The notes beneath the pieces were generated by a model. The model was given only the letters and a program-made list of their open reading frames with translations. It did no database searches and was not told the DNA's origin. The position numbers and the translations under genes are program-made. Shown here one piece after another: positions 1 to 6,381 of a stretch of DNA of 9,092 nt (position 1 is its first letter; each line of letters opens with the position of its first letter). Location: positions 1 to 9,092 of the forward strand of contig CAXBID010000142.1 in the NCBI GenBank assembly GCA_963975495.1. Reading direction: 5' to 3'. This DNA comes from CAXBID01 sp963975495. Lineage in GTDB: Bacteria; Bacteroidota; Bacteroidia; Flavobacteriales; Flavobacteriaceae.

Positions 1-2
1 GA

Positions 3-38
3 ATTACTCAAAAGGCGTTGAATTGGCTATCGGAATAA
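3..38 (+). CDS. C-terminal end of an upstream gene (partial)
   Basis: Only the last codons of a gene entering from the left edge would lie here. Reading from base 3 gives ITQKALNWLSE followed by TAA at 36-38. I prefer this frame because its stop falls 11 nt before a GCACAAC motif, and the ATPase gene further right ends 10 nt before the same motif. Reading from base 2 stays open further, to TAA at 89-91 inside the repeat, and gives NYSKGVELAIGIKKY and then repeat-encoded residues; that is the main alternative. The third frame stops at base 21. The fragment is too short to assign a family or function, and the frame choice rests on architecture, not homology. Confidence 0.3.
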   Translation: MTQKALNWLSE

Positions 39-46
39 AAAAGTAC

Positions 47-249
47 GAAGCACAACAATGTATAAAAAAAATAGGGCAGAATGGCGCTTAAACAAAGGCT
101 TCGGCGTATTTGCAAAGTCTCCGAATCTTTTGATTTGGCTTTTAGAAAAATAAGGTGAAAACAAAATGCAAAAGATTTGGCTTGTGGCTAAACGGAAAGG
201 ACATCGCTTACCACCAGCCCTACTTTTCTTATACGAACCGTTGTGCTTC
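47..249. repeat. Imperfect inverted-repeat element with GCACAAC/GTTGTGC ends (attC-like)
   Basis: The outer arms GAAGCACAAC (47-56) and GTTGTGCTTC (240-249) are perfect inverted repeats. Inside them a second arm pair, 60-77 against 217-234, matches at 16 of 18 positions (GTATAA...TAGGGC type). The spacers between outer and inner arms are unequal, 3 nt on the left and 5 nt on the right, so a folded single strand would have extrahelical bases. The interior looks richer in GC than the flanks, and reverse-strand translation gives a familiar-looking spurious peptide. I recognise this as a repeat family common between flavobacterial genes. The terminal heptamers differ at one position from the integron attC core consensus (RYYYAAC / GTTRRRY), but about 200 bp is longer than usual attC sites. 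Its role as a recombination site is inference. Confidence 0.7.
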
Positions 250-262
250 ATTGAATATGAAG

Positions 263-329
263 TTCGATTGTCGAATTAACAGTTTCTATCTCCGATTACA
301 ACCTTAAACTTGTATTATTTGTAATAATA
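263..329. promoter_or_regulatory. Two small palindromes in the ATPase leader
   Basis: Between the inverted-repeat element and the ATPase start there are two perfect dyads: TTCGA-TTG-TCGAA at 263-275 and TATTATT-TGT-AATAATA at 313-329. Both have 3-nt centres, as small operator sites often do. The second is pure A/T in its arms and could arise by chance in sequence this AT-rich. No regulator gene lies nearby. The rest of 250-387 shows no gene. Confidence 0.25.
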
Positions 330-356
330 GATAGTTTTAAACCTATTTATTTTACT

Positions 357-364
357 TATATTTG
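357..364 (+). promoter_or_regulatory. Candidate Bacteroidota -7 promoter element for the ATPase gene
   Basis: TATATTTG matches the Bacteroidota sigma-A -7 consensus TAnnTTTG exactly and ends 23 nt before the ATG at 388. I see no convincing TTTG -33 box at the expected distance, so the call rests on the -7 element and its position. The second ATPase gene of the window has the identical octamer 21 nt before its start. Confidence 0.4.
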
Positions 365-387
365 CTATGTTAAGATAAAAAACAGCA

Positions 388-1830
388 ATGCTAAACCTTA
401 TTCCGACAGAAAAAATTATTGAACGTCTTCGTTATGAAAATCCATGGTGGATCACCAAAGAGGTCCCGAACACATATAGCTCCATGTCTAAGCGGTTGTA
501 TTTTGACCTATTTTATCCATTTGTACTTGAAAGGAGCATTAAAAGAGCTTTAGTTCTGATGGGGCCTCGAAGGGTTGGCAAAACAGTAATGTTATTTCAT
601 TGCATTGAAAACTTACTGAAACAAGGAACAAATCCTCATAAACTATTCTTTATTGGAATTGACAACCCGATTTATGTCAATTTAAGTCTGGAGGATATAT
701 TAACGCTTTGCAAAGAATCCTTGAACCTTGAAAACCTTAATGGTTGTTATGTCTTTTTTGATGAAATACAATATTTGAAAGATTGGGAAAGACATTTAAA
801 AGTATTAGTGGACTCCTACCCTGAAACTAAATTCGTTGTTTCTGGCTCAGCAGCCGCGGCTTTGAAATGGCACAGTACGGAAAGCGGCGCTGGAAGATTT
901 ACTGATTTCTTATTACCTCCGTTAACATTTCAAGAATATATCCATTTGAAAAAATTGGACCATTTAATTTTTGAAGGCGATATTCAATATGGAGACAAGG
1001 ACATACCGTATTGTCTAACTCATGATACAAAAGCACTAAATAAGGAATTTATCCATTATTTAAATTTTGGCGGCTACCCAGAGGTTGTATTATCTGAAAG
1101 AATACAAGGTGATATGGGTAGATATGTAAAAAACGATATTGTAGACAAAGTTCTACTTAGGGATTTGCCAAGCCTTTATGGAATCAAAGATGTTCAAGAG
1201 TTAAATAGGTTTTTTACATACATAGCTTATAATACTGGAAATGAATTCTCCTATGAAACCATGTCTAGGGAAAGTGGAATTCAAAAGGATACATTAAAAA
1301 GGTATCTAGAATATTTGGAGGCAGCATTCTTAATTAAGGTATTAAATAAGGTCGGAGTCAATGCTAAAAGATTAAAAAGAATAACAAGTTTCAAAGTATA
1401 CCTTACCAATCCATCACTTCGTACTGCTTTATTTTCCCCGATAATTGAAACTGACCAAGAAATGGGAAACATGGTGGAAACAGCAATTCTTTCGCAATGG
1501 ATGCATAGAGAGCAATTAGATTTAACATATGCCAGGTGGAAAGACGGAAGAAAAGAAGGGGAAGTAGATTTGGTTTTAGTAGATGACAAAAATTATAAAC
1601 CCGTTTGGGGAGTAGAAATTAAATGGAGCAACCGATATTTTGATAAACCACAAGAATTAAAAAGTTTAATTAAATTTTGTGATGCGAACAAACTTGTATC
1701 TGCTGTTGTCACTTCAATTGATCAAATTGGAATGAAAGAAATAAAAGGGTTGAAATTTACATATCTTCCTGCTTCGGTCTATGCCTATAATATTGGAGAG
1801 ATCACACTAAAAATGAAAACTAATAATTAA
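388..1830 (+). CDS. AAA_14-type P-loop ATPase with C-terminal DUF4143 domain
   Basis: This 480-residue cytoplasmic protein belongs to the AAA_14/DUF4143 (archaeal-ATPase-like) family, whose cellular role is unsettled. Walker A is GPRRVGKT at 59-66, Walker B is YVFFDE at 121-126, and SGSA at 152-155 is the sensor-like motif. GGYPE at 228-232 and LLRDLPSLYGI at 256-266 are typical family signatures, and a winged-helix-like stretch lies around 285-320. The DUF4143 part holds a complete PD-(D/E)XK-like set, E364, D394 (in GEVDLVLV), E410 and K412 (in VEIKWS), so a nuclease-fold active site could be intact. About 50 residues precede the usual start of the family, which is longer than in the second ATPase here. 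The gene lies between two copies of a GCACAAC repeat, suggesting a transferred cassette. The ATG at 388 fits the -7 box at 357-364. Confidence 0.9.
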   Translation: MLNLIPTEKIIERLRYENPWWITKEVPNTYSSMSKRLYFDLFYPFVLERSIKRALVLMGPRRVGKTVMLFHCIENLLKQGTNPHKLFFIGIDNPIYVNLSLEDILTLCKESLNLENLNGCYVFFDEIQYLKDWERHLKVLVDSYPETKFVVSGSAAAALKWHSTESGAGRFTDFLLPPLTFQEYIHLKKLDHLIFEGDIQYGDKDIPYCLTHDTKALNKEFIHYLNFGGYPEVVLSERIQGDMGRYVKNDIVDKVLLRDLPSLYGIKDVQELNRFFTYIAYNTGNEFSYETMSRESGIQKDTLKRYLEYLEAAFLIKVLNKVGVNAKRLKRITSFKVYLTNPSLRTALFSPIIETDQEMGNMVETAILSQWMHREQLDLTYARWKDGRKEGEVDLVLVDDKNYKPVWGVEIKWSNRYFDKPQELKSLIKFCDANKLVSAVVTSIDQIGMKEIKGLKFTYLPASVYAYNIGEITLKMKTNN

Positions 1831-1836
1831 AAAAAC

Positions 1837-1857
1837 GAAAGCACAACAAAATGTATA
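1837..1857 (+). repeat. Second copy of the repeat left end (GCACAAC half-site)
   Basis: GAAAGCACAACAAAATGTATA here matches the left arm at 47-64 (GAAGCACAACAATGTATA), with one extra A before GCACAAC and two extra A after it, in the same orientation. It begins just after the ATPase stop codon, and GCACAAC (1841-1847) lies 10 nt beyond the TAA. The rest of the long inverted repeat, including a matching GTTGTGC right arm, is not found before rnpA, so this is a lone or truncated site. It makes the ATPase gene a unit bounded by direct repeats. Confidence 0.6.
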
Positions 1858-1866
1858 TTGCATAGC

Positions 1867-1874
1867 TGCCTTTG
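1867..1874 (+). promoter_or_regulatory. Weak candidate -7 element for rnpA
   Basis: TGCCTTTG is one mismatch from TAnnTTTG and ends 19 nt before the TTG start of rnpA, a spacing close to the other candidate promoters of the window. No -33 box is evident. Only 63 bases separate the ATPase stop from the rnpA start, so read-through from the ATPase gene is the alternative source of rnpA transcript. Confidence 0.2.
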
Positions 1875-1893
1875 GTTTTTAAAGGAAAAACAC

Positions 1894-2265
1894 TTGAAAT
1901 TCACTTACAACAAAAAAGAAAAGTTAAAAAGCAAAAAACTAATAGACCAACTGTTTACAGAAGGGCAATCGGTTTCTGCTTTTCCGTTGCGTTTGGTGTA
2001 TCTTCAAACATCTTTTGAAGATCATGTTCCTGCAAAAACAGGCGTTTCCGTAAGTAAGCGAAATTTTAAAAACGCAGTTGATAGAAATCGTATAAAACGT
2101 TTGTTAAGAGAAGCTTACCGACTTAATAAAGCCAGTTATTTTAACAACATTACAACACAATATGCGTTTATGATTTTGTACATTGGCACAAACAAACCCA
2201 CATTTACACAAGTTGAAACCCGAATGAACCAATTGTTTGAAAAATTTTTGAATAAGGTTTCTTAA
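1894..2265 (+). CDS. rnpA: Ribonuclease P protein component
   Basis: RnpA is the small basic protein subunit of RNase P. It binds the catalytic RNA and helps it cleave the 5' leader from precursor tRNAs in the cytoplasm. I take the TTG at 1894 as the start: it gives MKFTYNKKEKLKSKK, the usual N-terminus, and a 123-residue product of normal size. AAAGGA at 1881-1886 sits 7 nt upstream. A longer in-frame TTG at 1858 would add 12 unrelated residues next to the repeat and is less likely. The family signature is clear at 61-73 (AVDRNRIKRLLRE, with RNR at 64-66). The S41 peptidase gene follows after 11 nt, so the two are probably cotranscribed. No rpmH is found upstream; the ATPase cassette occupies that side. 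Confidence 0.95.
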   Translation: MKFTYNKKEKLKSKKLIDQLFTEGQSVSAFPLRLVYLQTSFEDHVPAKTGVSVSKRNFKNAVDRNRIKRLLREAYRLNKASYFNNITTQYAFMILYIGTNKPTFTQVETRMNQLFEKFLNKVS

Positions 2266-2276
2266 AAATTTACCCC

Positions 2277-3914
2277 ATGAAAACATCTTTCTTAAAAAAG
2301 AAAATACTAATTCCTGTATTAGCAGCAGTTATTTTTTTAACCACAACAGCATTTAAAAACGATTTTTTTGAAATTGCTAAGCAAATAGAAATCTTTACTA
2401 CCTTGTTTAAGGAGCTCAACATGAATTATGTTGATGAAACTAACCCGGGCCATTTAATGGATACAGCCATTAAAAGTATGTTGACCGATTTGGATCCTTA
2501 TACCAATTTTATGAACGAGCAGGATGTGGAAGCTGCCAGAATTAATAATACAGGTGATTATACGGGTATTGGTGCACGCGTGAAAACCTTTAAAGACAAA
2601 CTACTTATCGTTGAACCGTACAAAGATTATCCTGCAGACAATGCCGGTTTAAAAGCAGGTGATGAAATTATTAAAGTAGGCAATATTGTTGTTGAAACGT
2701 ATAAAGATGGTGCTGGCGATTTACTTAAAGGCACTCCAGATTCATCGGTTGAAGTGACTTATAAACGCCAAGGAAAAACAAAAACAGCTACCATAAAACG
2801 CGCTGAAGTTGAAATTAATGCAGTGCCTCATTTTTCTCTAGTAAATGATAAAACAGGTTATATTGTTTTAAGCCGATTTAACAATAAAGCATCTGCTGAA
2901 ACTAACTATGCGCTGCGTGATTTAAAAGCCCAAGGCGCAGAACGTATTATACTCGATTTACGAGGAAACCCAGGAGGTTTACTTAACGAGGCGATTAAAA
3001 TTGTGAATTTATTTGTGCCAAAAGGGCAATTGGTTGTTACCACAAAATCTAAAGTTAAAAAATACAACAAAACCTATTACACACAAAGTGAACCTATTGA
3101 TACTGAAATACCTTTAGTGGTTTTAATTGATGGTAGTAGCGCATCGGCAAGTGAGATTGTTTCTGGTGCTTTACAAGATTTAGACCGTGCCGTTGTTGTG
3201 GGTTCCAGAAGCTTTGGCAAAGGCTTGGTACAACGCCCAAAACAATTGACTTACGGAACACAGGTTAAAATTACCATTTCGCGTTATTACACACCTTCAG
3301 GTAGATCTATTCAAGCTTTAGATTATTGGAATAGAAACGACGATGGCGAAGCAGTGCGTGTTAAACAAGAAAACTACAATGCGTATAAAACCAAAAACGG
3401 ACGTCAGGTTTTTGACGGTGGTGGCGTGTTGCCCGATGTAATTATTGGATCTTACAAAAAATCGCCCATAACAAATGCTATTTTAAACGACGATCTTGTT
3501 TTTAATTATGCTACCAATTATTATTACAATCATGATGTGGATGATGTAAACGGTTTTGAGTTAACGGATAGCGATTTCAAGGATTTTAAATCCTTTTTAA
3601 AAACCAATAATTTTTCATTTAAAACCGATACCGAAAAAGCACTTTATGATGCTTTTAAAACAGCAACCCTAGAAAACTTAAATGATAATATTGAAACTGA
3701 TTTTAATACATTGATTTCAAATTTAGAACAATCCAAATCTGAGGTTATTGATGAGAATAAAGGCTTTTTATTGGAATCTTTAACCGAGGAAATTGTAAAG
3801 CGTTATGCCTATAGGAAAGGGCTTTATGAGTACTATAAAATACACGATGCCAGAATAAAAAAAGCTACAGAAATACTAGGTAATTCGTCGGTATATTTTG
3901 ATTATTTAAGATAA
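2277..3914 (+). CDS. S41 family C-terminal processing peptidase
   Basis: This 545-residue exported serine protease belongs to the CtpA/Prc class, which cleaves periplasmic proteins near their C-termini. An N-terminal hydrophobic signal or anchor segment spans about 9-25. It is followed by a helical region containing LDPYTNF (72-78), a PDZ domain at about 92-178 that should bind substrate tails, and the protease core at about 190-345. The catalytic residues are visible: Ser290 in GSSASASEI, Lys315 in SFGKG exactly 25 residues later, and Gln319 four residues after that, as in other Ser-Lys CtpA enzymes. RGNPGG at 229-234 is the usual core loop. The C-terminal 150 residues are a helical extension, giving about the length I expect for flavobacterial members. 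It starts 11 nt after rnpA and probably shares its transcript; this pairing is familiar in flavobacteria although no functional link is obvious. Confidence 0.93.
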   Translation: MKTSFLKKKILIPVLAAVIFLTTTAFKNDFFEIAKQIEIFTTLFKELNMNYVDETNPGHLMDTAIKSMLTDLDPYTNFMNEQDVEAARINNTGDYTGIGARVKTFKDKLLIVEPYKDYPADNAGLKAGDEIIKVGNIVVETYKDGAGDLLKGTPDSSVEVTYKRQGKTKTATIKRAEVEINAVPHFSLVNDKTGYIVLSRFNNKASAETNYALRDLKAQGAERIILDLRGNPGGLLNEAIKIVNLFVPKGQLVVTTKSKVKKYNKTYYTQSEPIDTEIPLVVLIDGSSASASEIVSGALQDLDRAVVVGSRSFGKGLVQRPKQLTYGTQVKITISRYYTPSGRSIQALDYWNRNDDGEAVRVKQENYNAYKTKNGRQVFDGGGVLPDVIIGSYKKSPITNAILNDDLVFNYATNYYYNHDVDDVNGFELTDSDFKDFKSFLKTNNFSFKTDTEKALYDAFKTATLENLNDNIETDFNTLISNLEQSKSEVIDENKGFLLESLTEEIVKRYAYRKGLYEYYKIHDARIKKATEILGNSSVYFDYLR

Positions 3915-3992
3915 TTATCGGTTTTTGAACCTATTTTAGTCGTAATTAATCCCAAAACCTCCCGTATTGATGCGGTAATTCTGCAAAATTGG

Positions 3993-4000
3993 TATCTTTA
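3993..4000 (+). promoter_or_regulatory. Candidate -7 element for the OmpA-domain gene
   Basis: TATCTTTA is one base from TAnnTTTG and ends 24 nt before the ATG at 4025. A TTG at 3967-3969 lies 23 nt upstream and could serve as the -33 element. The 110-base gap after the peptidase gene otherwise holds nothing I can name, and no strong terminator hairpin is visible there. Confidence 0.35.
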
Positions 4001-4024
4001 TAAACGTATTCAATTACCCCAGCT

Positions 4025-4882
4025 ATGAATAAATTAATTTTATCTGTATTATTTTTATTAAATATTGGTGTTATTTTTTCTCAAGATGAATTAACACAAG
4101 TGGTTTATTTTGATACGGATAAATATGAAGTGCCTTCAACTGAAGAAAATAGATTACTTCTTTTTATTTCTAAATTAACAGATGTTGATATTGAATCTAT
4201 TTCAATATATGGTTTTTGTGACGATGTTGGCGCCAATTCATACAACCTAAAGCTTTCCCAACAAAGAGCCGATGCAATAAAAGCTATTTTTGCTAACAAT
4301 GAAATAAGCGAGGATTTAATTACGAACGTTGATGGTAAAGGTGAAATTCTACTTAAAATTGTAAATGAAAAAAATATTTTAAAAATAAGGGGGTTAAATA
4401 GAAAAGTTGAAATAATAGTAAAACCTAAACCCCCTAAAACCGAAGAAGAAAAAAAGGAAGAGGCTATTGTCGAAGCTAAAAAAGAAACACCACAAGAAAA
4501 ACTAAAAGGCGACTTACAAGTTGGCGATAAGATAATTTTCGAAAATATTTTATTTAAAACAGGCTATAGTACAGTAACTCCCGGCTCAAAAAAAGTGCTA
4601 GAAGCTATTGCTAAAATTCTTGTAGAACGCGATGATATTTATTTTACCATTCAAGGGCATGTGTGTTGTACCCAATTTAGTAGAGATGCCGTAGATAGAA
4701 AGACCAAAAAGCGCAATTTATCTGAGGCGCGTGCTAAGTATGTTTACGATTATTTTGCAAAAAAAGGGGTTGATAAAAAACGGATGCGTCATTTAGGAAT
4801 GCGAAGAAAATTTCCACTTGGTGGCGATCCTCAATTAGATCGTCGGGTTGAAATTGTAATTACTTATGTTGGCGCTAATTAA
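4025..4882 (+). CDS. Exported protein with two tandem OmpA C-terminal-like domains
   Basis: The 285-residue product starts with a signal peptide (about 1-19, ending GVIFSQ) and has no outer-membrane barrel. Two OmpA-like domains, the type that binds peptidoglycan diaminopimelate in the periplasm, are joined by a Lys/Glu/Pro-rich linker at about 133-165. The first (about 25-132) has VYFDTD, then GFCDDVG at 63-69, SQQRA at 78-82 and NRKVE at 125-129, so the ligand-type Asp66 and Arg81 are kept. The second (about 168-280) has ILFKTG, GHVCC at 211-215, LSEARA at 232-237 and DRRVEI at 272-277. There the usual Asp of the GHTD motif is Cys214, followed by Cys215, so ordinary diaminopimelate binding by this domain is doubtful. 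The LRR gene follows 36 nt downstream on the same strand. The physiological role is unknown. Confidence 0.88.
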   Translation: MNKLILSVLFLLNIGVIFSQDELTQVVYFDTDKYEVPSTEENRLLLFISKLTDVDIESISIYGFCDDVGANSYNLKLSQQRADAIKAIFANNEISEDLITNVDGKGEILLKIVNEKNILKIRGLNRKVEIIVKPKPPKTEEEKKEEAIVEAKKETPQEKLKGDLQVGDKIIFENILFKTGYSTVTPGSKKVLEAIAKILVERDDIYFTIQGHVCCTQFSRDAVDRKTKKRNLSEARAKYVYDYFAKKGVDKKRMRHLGMRRKFPLGGDPQLDRRVEIVITYVGAN

Positions 4883-4918
4883 GTTTCGTTTTTCAATATT
4901 TGCTATTCATTAAACTTA

Positions 4919-6331
4919 ATGTGTTTGCACTTTAAAAAACTATTATATCGTCTCTCTTTTTTACTGATACCTTTTATTGGTGCATCACAAAACACAGCTA
5001 TTCCTGATGCTAATTTTGAACAAGCCTTAATTGATTTGGGTTATGATACTGGGCCTATTAACGGACTGGTAGCAACAGCAAACATAAACACCATTACAAC
5101 CTTAAATGTCTCTGGAGAAAACATAACGGACTTAACAGGTATTGAAGATTTTATAGCTTTAACTATTCTTAATTGTTCCGAAAATGCATTAACTAATTTA
5201 AACGTTTCCCTAAATATTAATTTGGTTGAGCTCTATGTTTTTGATAATCAGTTAGTAACTTTAAATACAACACCGCTTATTAATTTAAAGATTTTTTGGT
5301 GTTATAATAATCAATTATCAAACCTAAATGTAACTCAAAATACAAACCTAATTTCCTTAGTCTGCTCTAACAATAACTTAACCCGTTTAGATTCCTCAAA
5401 TAATACAGGTTTAAATGTTTTTGTATGCGAACAAAATCAAATCACAGCTCTAGATGTTACCAATAACACGACTTTAAATAGGTTTCAATGTGGGGATAAT
5501 TTATTGTTTAATTTAGATGTTAGCCAAAACACCAACTTATCATATTTATCATGTGAACAAAACCAAATCAGCAGTTTGAATACTAGTAATAACAACCTTT
5601 TAAATACGTTGTTTTGTTTCGAAAACCAATTAACCGAATTAGATCTTTCTGAAAATAGGTCGCTAACAAACTTAAATTGCAGTAACAATAACTTATGTCG
5701 TTTGAATGTTAAAAATGGAAATAATAACAATATCGCTTTAATGGATTTTAGTTCTAATGCTAACTTAAACTGTGTTGTTGTTGATAATATAAACGGCGAT
5801 CACTCTATCTGGGAACCGCTTTCTTTTTTTAACTATGCGAACACACCTGATGGTTGTAAAGATTTCGTTCCTATTGATTCTTTAAACGATTTTATTGGTA
5901 GTAGTTATACGTTACCTATTATAAATAATGGTAGTTATTTTACAGAATCAGGAGCTAATGGAATAGCATTAAATTCAGGGGATGTTATTTCAACATCTCA
6001 AACCATATACATTTATAATGAAACCGCTTGCTATAACAATGAGTCTAGTTTTAATGTATTAATATCTGATAAGCAGTATTACGCTCCAAGATATTTTACG
6101 CCCAATAATGATGGTAGACACGATTTTTGGAACGTTTTAGACAACAATAATTCTGTAAAAAGTGTTTCTGTTTTTAATAAATATGGTAAGCTTTTAAAAT
6201 ATTTAAATCCCGATTCCGAAGGTTGGAACGGTACCTATAACGGCCAATTAATGCCCACTGGTGATTATTGGTTTCGTATTATTTTAAATTCTGGTGAAGT
6301 CGTTAGGGGACATTTTGCTTTAAAACGATAA
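4919..6331 (+). CDS. Secreted leucine-rich-repeat protein with type IX type B sorting domain
   Basis: This 470-residue protein has a signal peptide (about 1-23), an N-terminal LRR cap containing IPDANFEQALIDLGYD, and nine uninterrupted 21-residue leucine-rich repeats at 79-267. A module at about 315-385 contains the phrases LPIINNGSYF and SQTIYIYNETACY, as seen in other gliding-motility surface proteins. The CHU_C/gliding-motility C-terminal domain occupies about 388-470, with YFTPNNDGRHDFW, VSVFNKYGKLL, WNGTYNGQ and PTGDYWF. That domain sends proteins through the type IX secretion system as type B substrates, so the product should be surface-exposed or released. LRR arrays usually bind protein or glycan partners; the ligand is not deducible. 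The ATG at 4919 follows a weak -7-like AATATTTG at 4895-4902. The next gene is convergent. Confidence 0.9.
   Translation: MCLHFKKLLYRLSFLLIPFIGASQNTAIPDANFEQALIDLGYDTGPINGLVATANINTITTLNVSGENITDLTGIEDFIALTILNCSENALTNLNVSLNINLVELYVFDNQLVTLNTTPLINLKIFWCYNNQLSNLNVTQNTNLISLVCSNNNLTRLDSSNNTGLNVFVCEQNQITALDVTNNTTLNRFQCGDNLLFNLDVSQNTNLSYLSCEQNQISSLNTSNNNLLNTLFCFENQLTELDLSENRSLTNLNCSNNNLCRLNVKNGNNNNIALMDFSSNANLNCVVVDNINGDHSIWEPLSFFNYANTPDGCKDFVPIDSLNDFIGSSYTLPIINNGSYFTESGANGIALNSGDVISTSQTIYIYNETACYNNESSFNVLISDKQYYAPRYFTPNNDGRHDFWNVLDNNNSVKSVSVFNKYGKLLKYLNPDSEGWNGTYNGQLMPTGDYWFRIILNSGEVVRGHFALKR
5153..5719 (+). repeat. Coding tandem repeat: nine 21-residue LRR units
   Basis: The units start at residues 79, 100, 121, 142, 163, 184, 205, 226 and 247, with a constant 63-bp period. 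The pattern is roughly TNLxxLxCxxNQLxxLDVSxN. A cysteine occupies the eighth position in eight of the nine units (86, 128, 149, 170, 191, 212, 233, 254); the second unit has Val107. The units differ considerably at the DNA level, so this is an old array, not a recent expansion. Confidence 0.9.
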
Positions 6332-6335
6332 TATA

Positions 6336-6361
6336 GTGTCCGGTTGAGCGCAGTCGAAACC
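6336..6361. repeat. Short flavobacterial intergenic repeat between convergent genes
   Basis: The 50-base gap between the LRR gene and elaA contains GGTTGAGCGCAGTCGAAACC at 6342-6361, preceded by GTGTCC and followed by a run of eight or so T. I recognise the TTTCGACTGCGCTCAACC core as recurrent in flavobacterial intergenic DNA. The ends GGTT/AACC can pair, but the stem is poor, so a bidirectional terminator is possible but not shown. Confidence 0.4.
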
Positions 6362-6381
6362 TTTTTTTTAGGATATTTTAT

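Noticed and set aside
47..249. Insertion sequence or CRISPR interpretation of the left repeat
   Set aside because: There is no transposase frame, no evident target duplication, and only one full copy with no regular spacers.
27..251. 74-residue reverse-strand frame covering the inverted-repeat element
   Set aside because: It is almost wholly made of the repeat itself. Similar peptides recur as spurious predictions wherever this repeat occurs, and the composition is not that of a folded protein.
1281..1589. Reverse-strand open frame inside the first ATPase gene
   Set aside because: It lies entirely antisense to a strongly supported coding region and shows no recognisable domain.
1858..1893. 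Upstream TTG start that would lengthen RnpA by 12 residues
   Set aside because: The added residues (starting MHSCLWFLKEKH) are unlike RnpA N-termini and adjoin the repeat; the TTG at 1894 has an AAAGGA box and a normal N-terminus.
2104..2286. Reverse-strand open frame over the end of rnpA
   Set aside because: Antisense shadow of rnpA with no family resemblance.
4105..4299. Reverse-strand open frame within the OmpA-domain gene
   Set aside because: Antisense shadow of a well-supported gene.
5153..5719. Possible recent tandem duplication or phase-variable tract in the LRR gene
   Set aside because: The 63-bp units share the protein pattern but differ widely in DNA sequence, so slippage-driven variation is unlikely.
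5485..5730. Reverse-strand open frame within the LRR array
   Set aside because: Its repetitive composition simply mirrors the LRR repeats on the coding strand.
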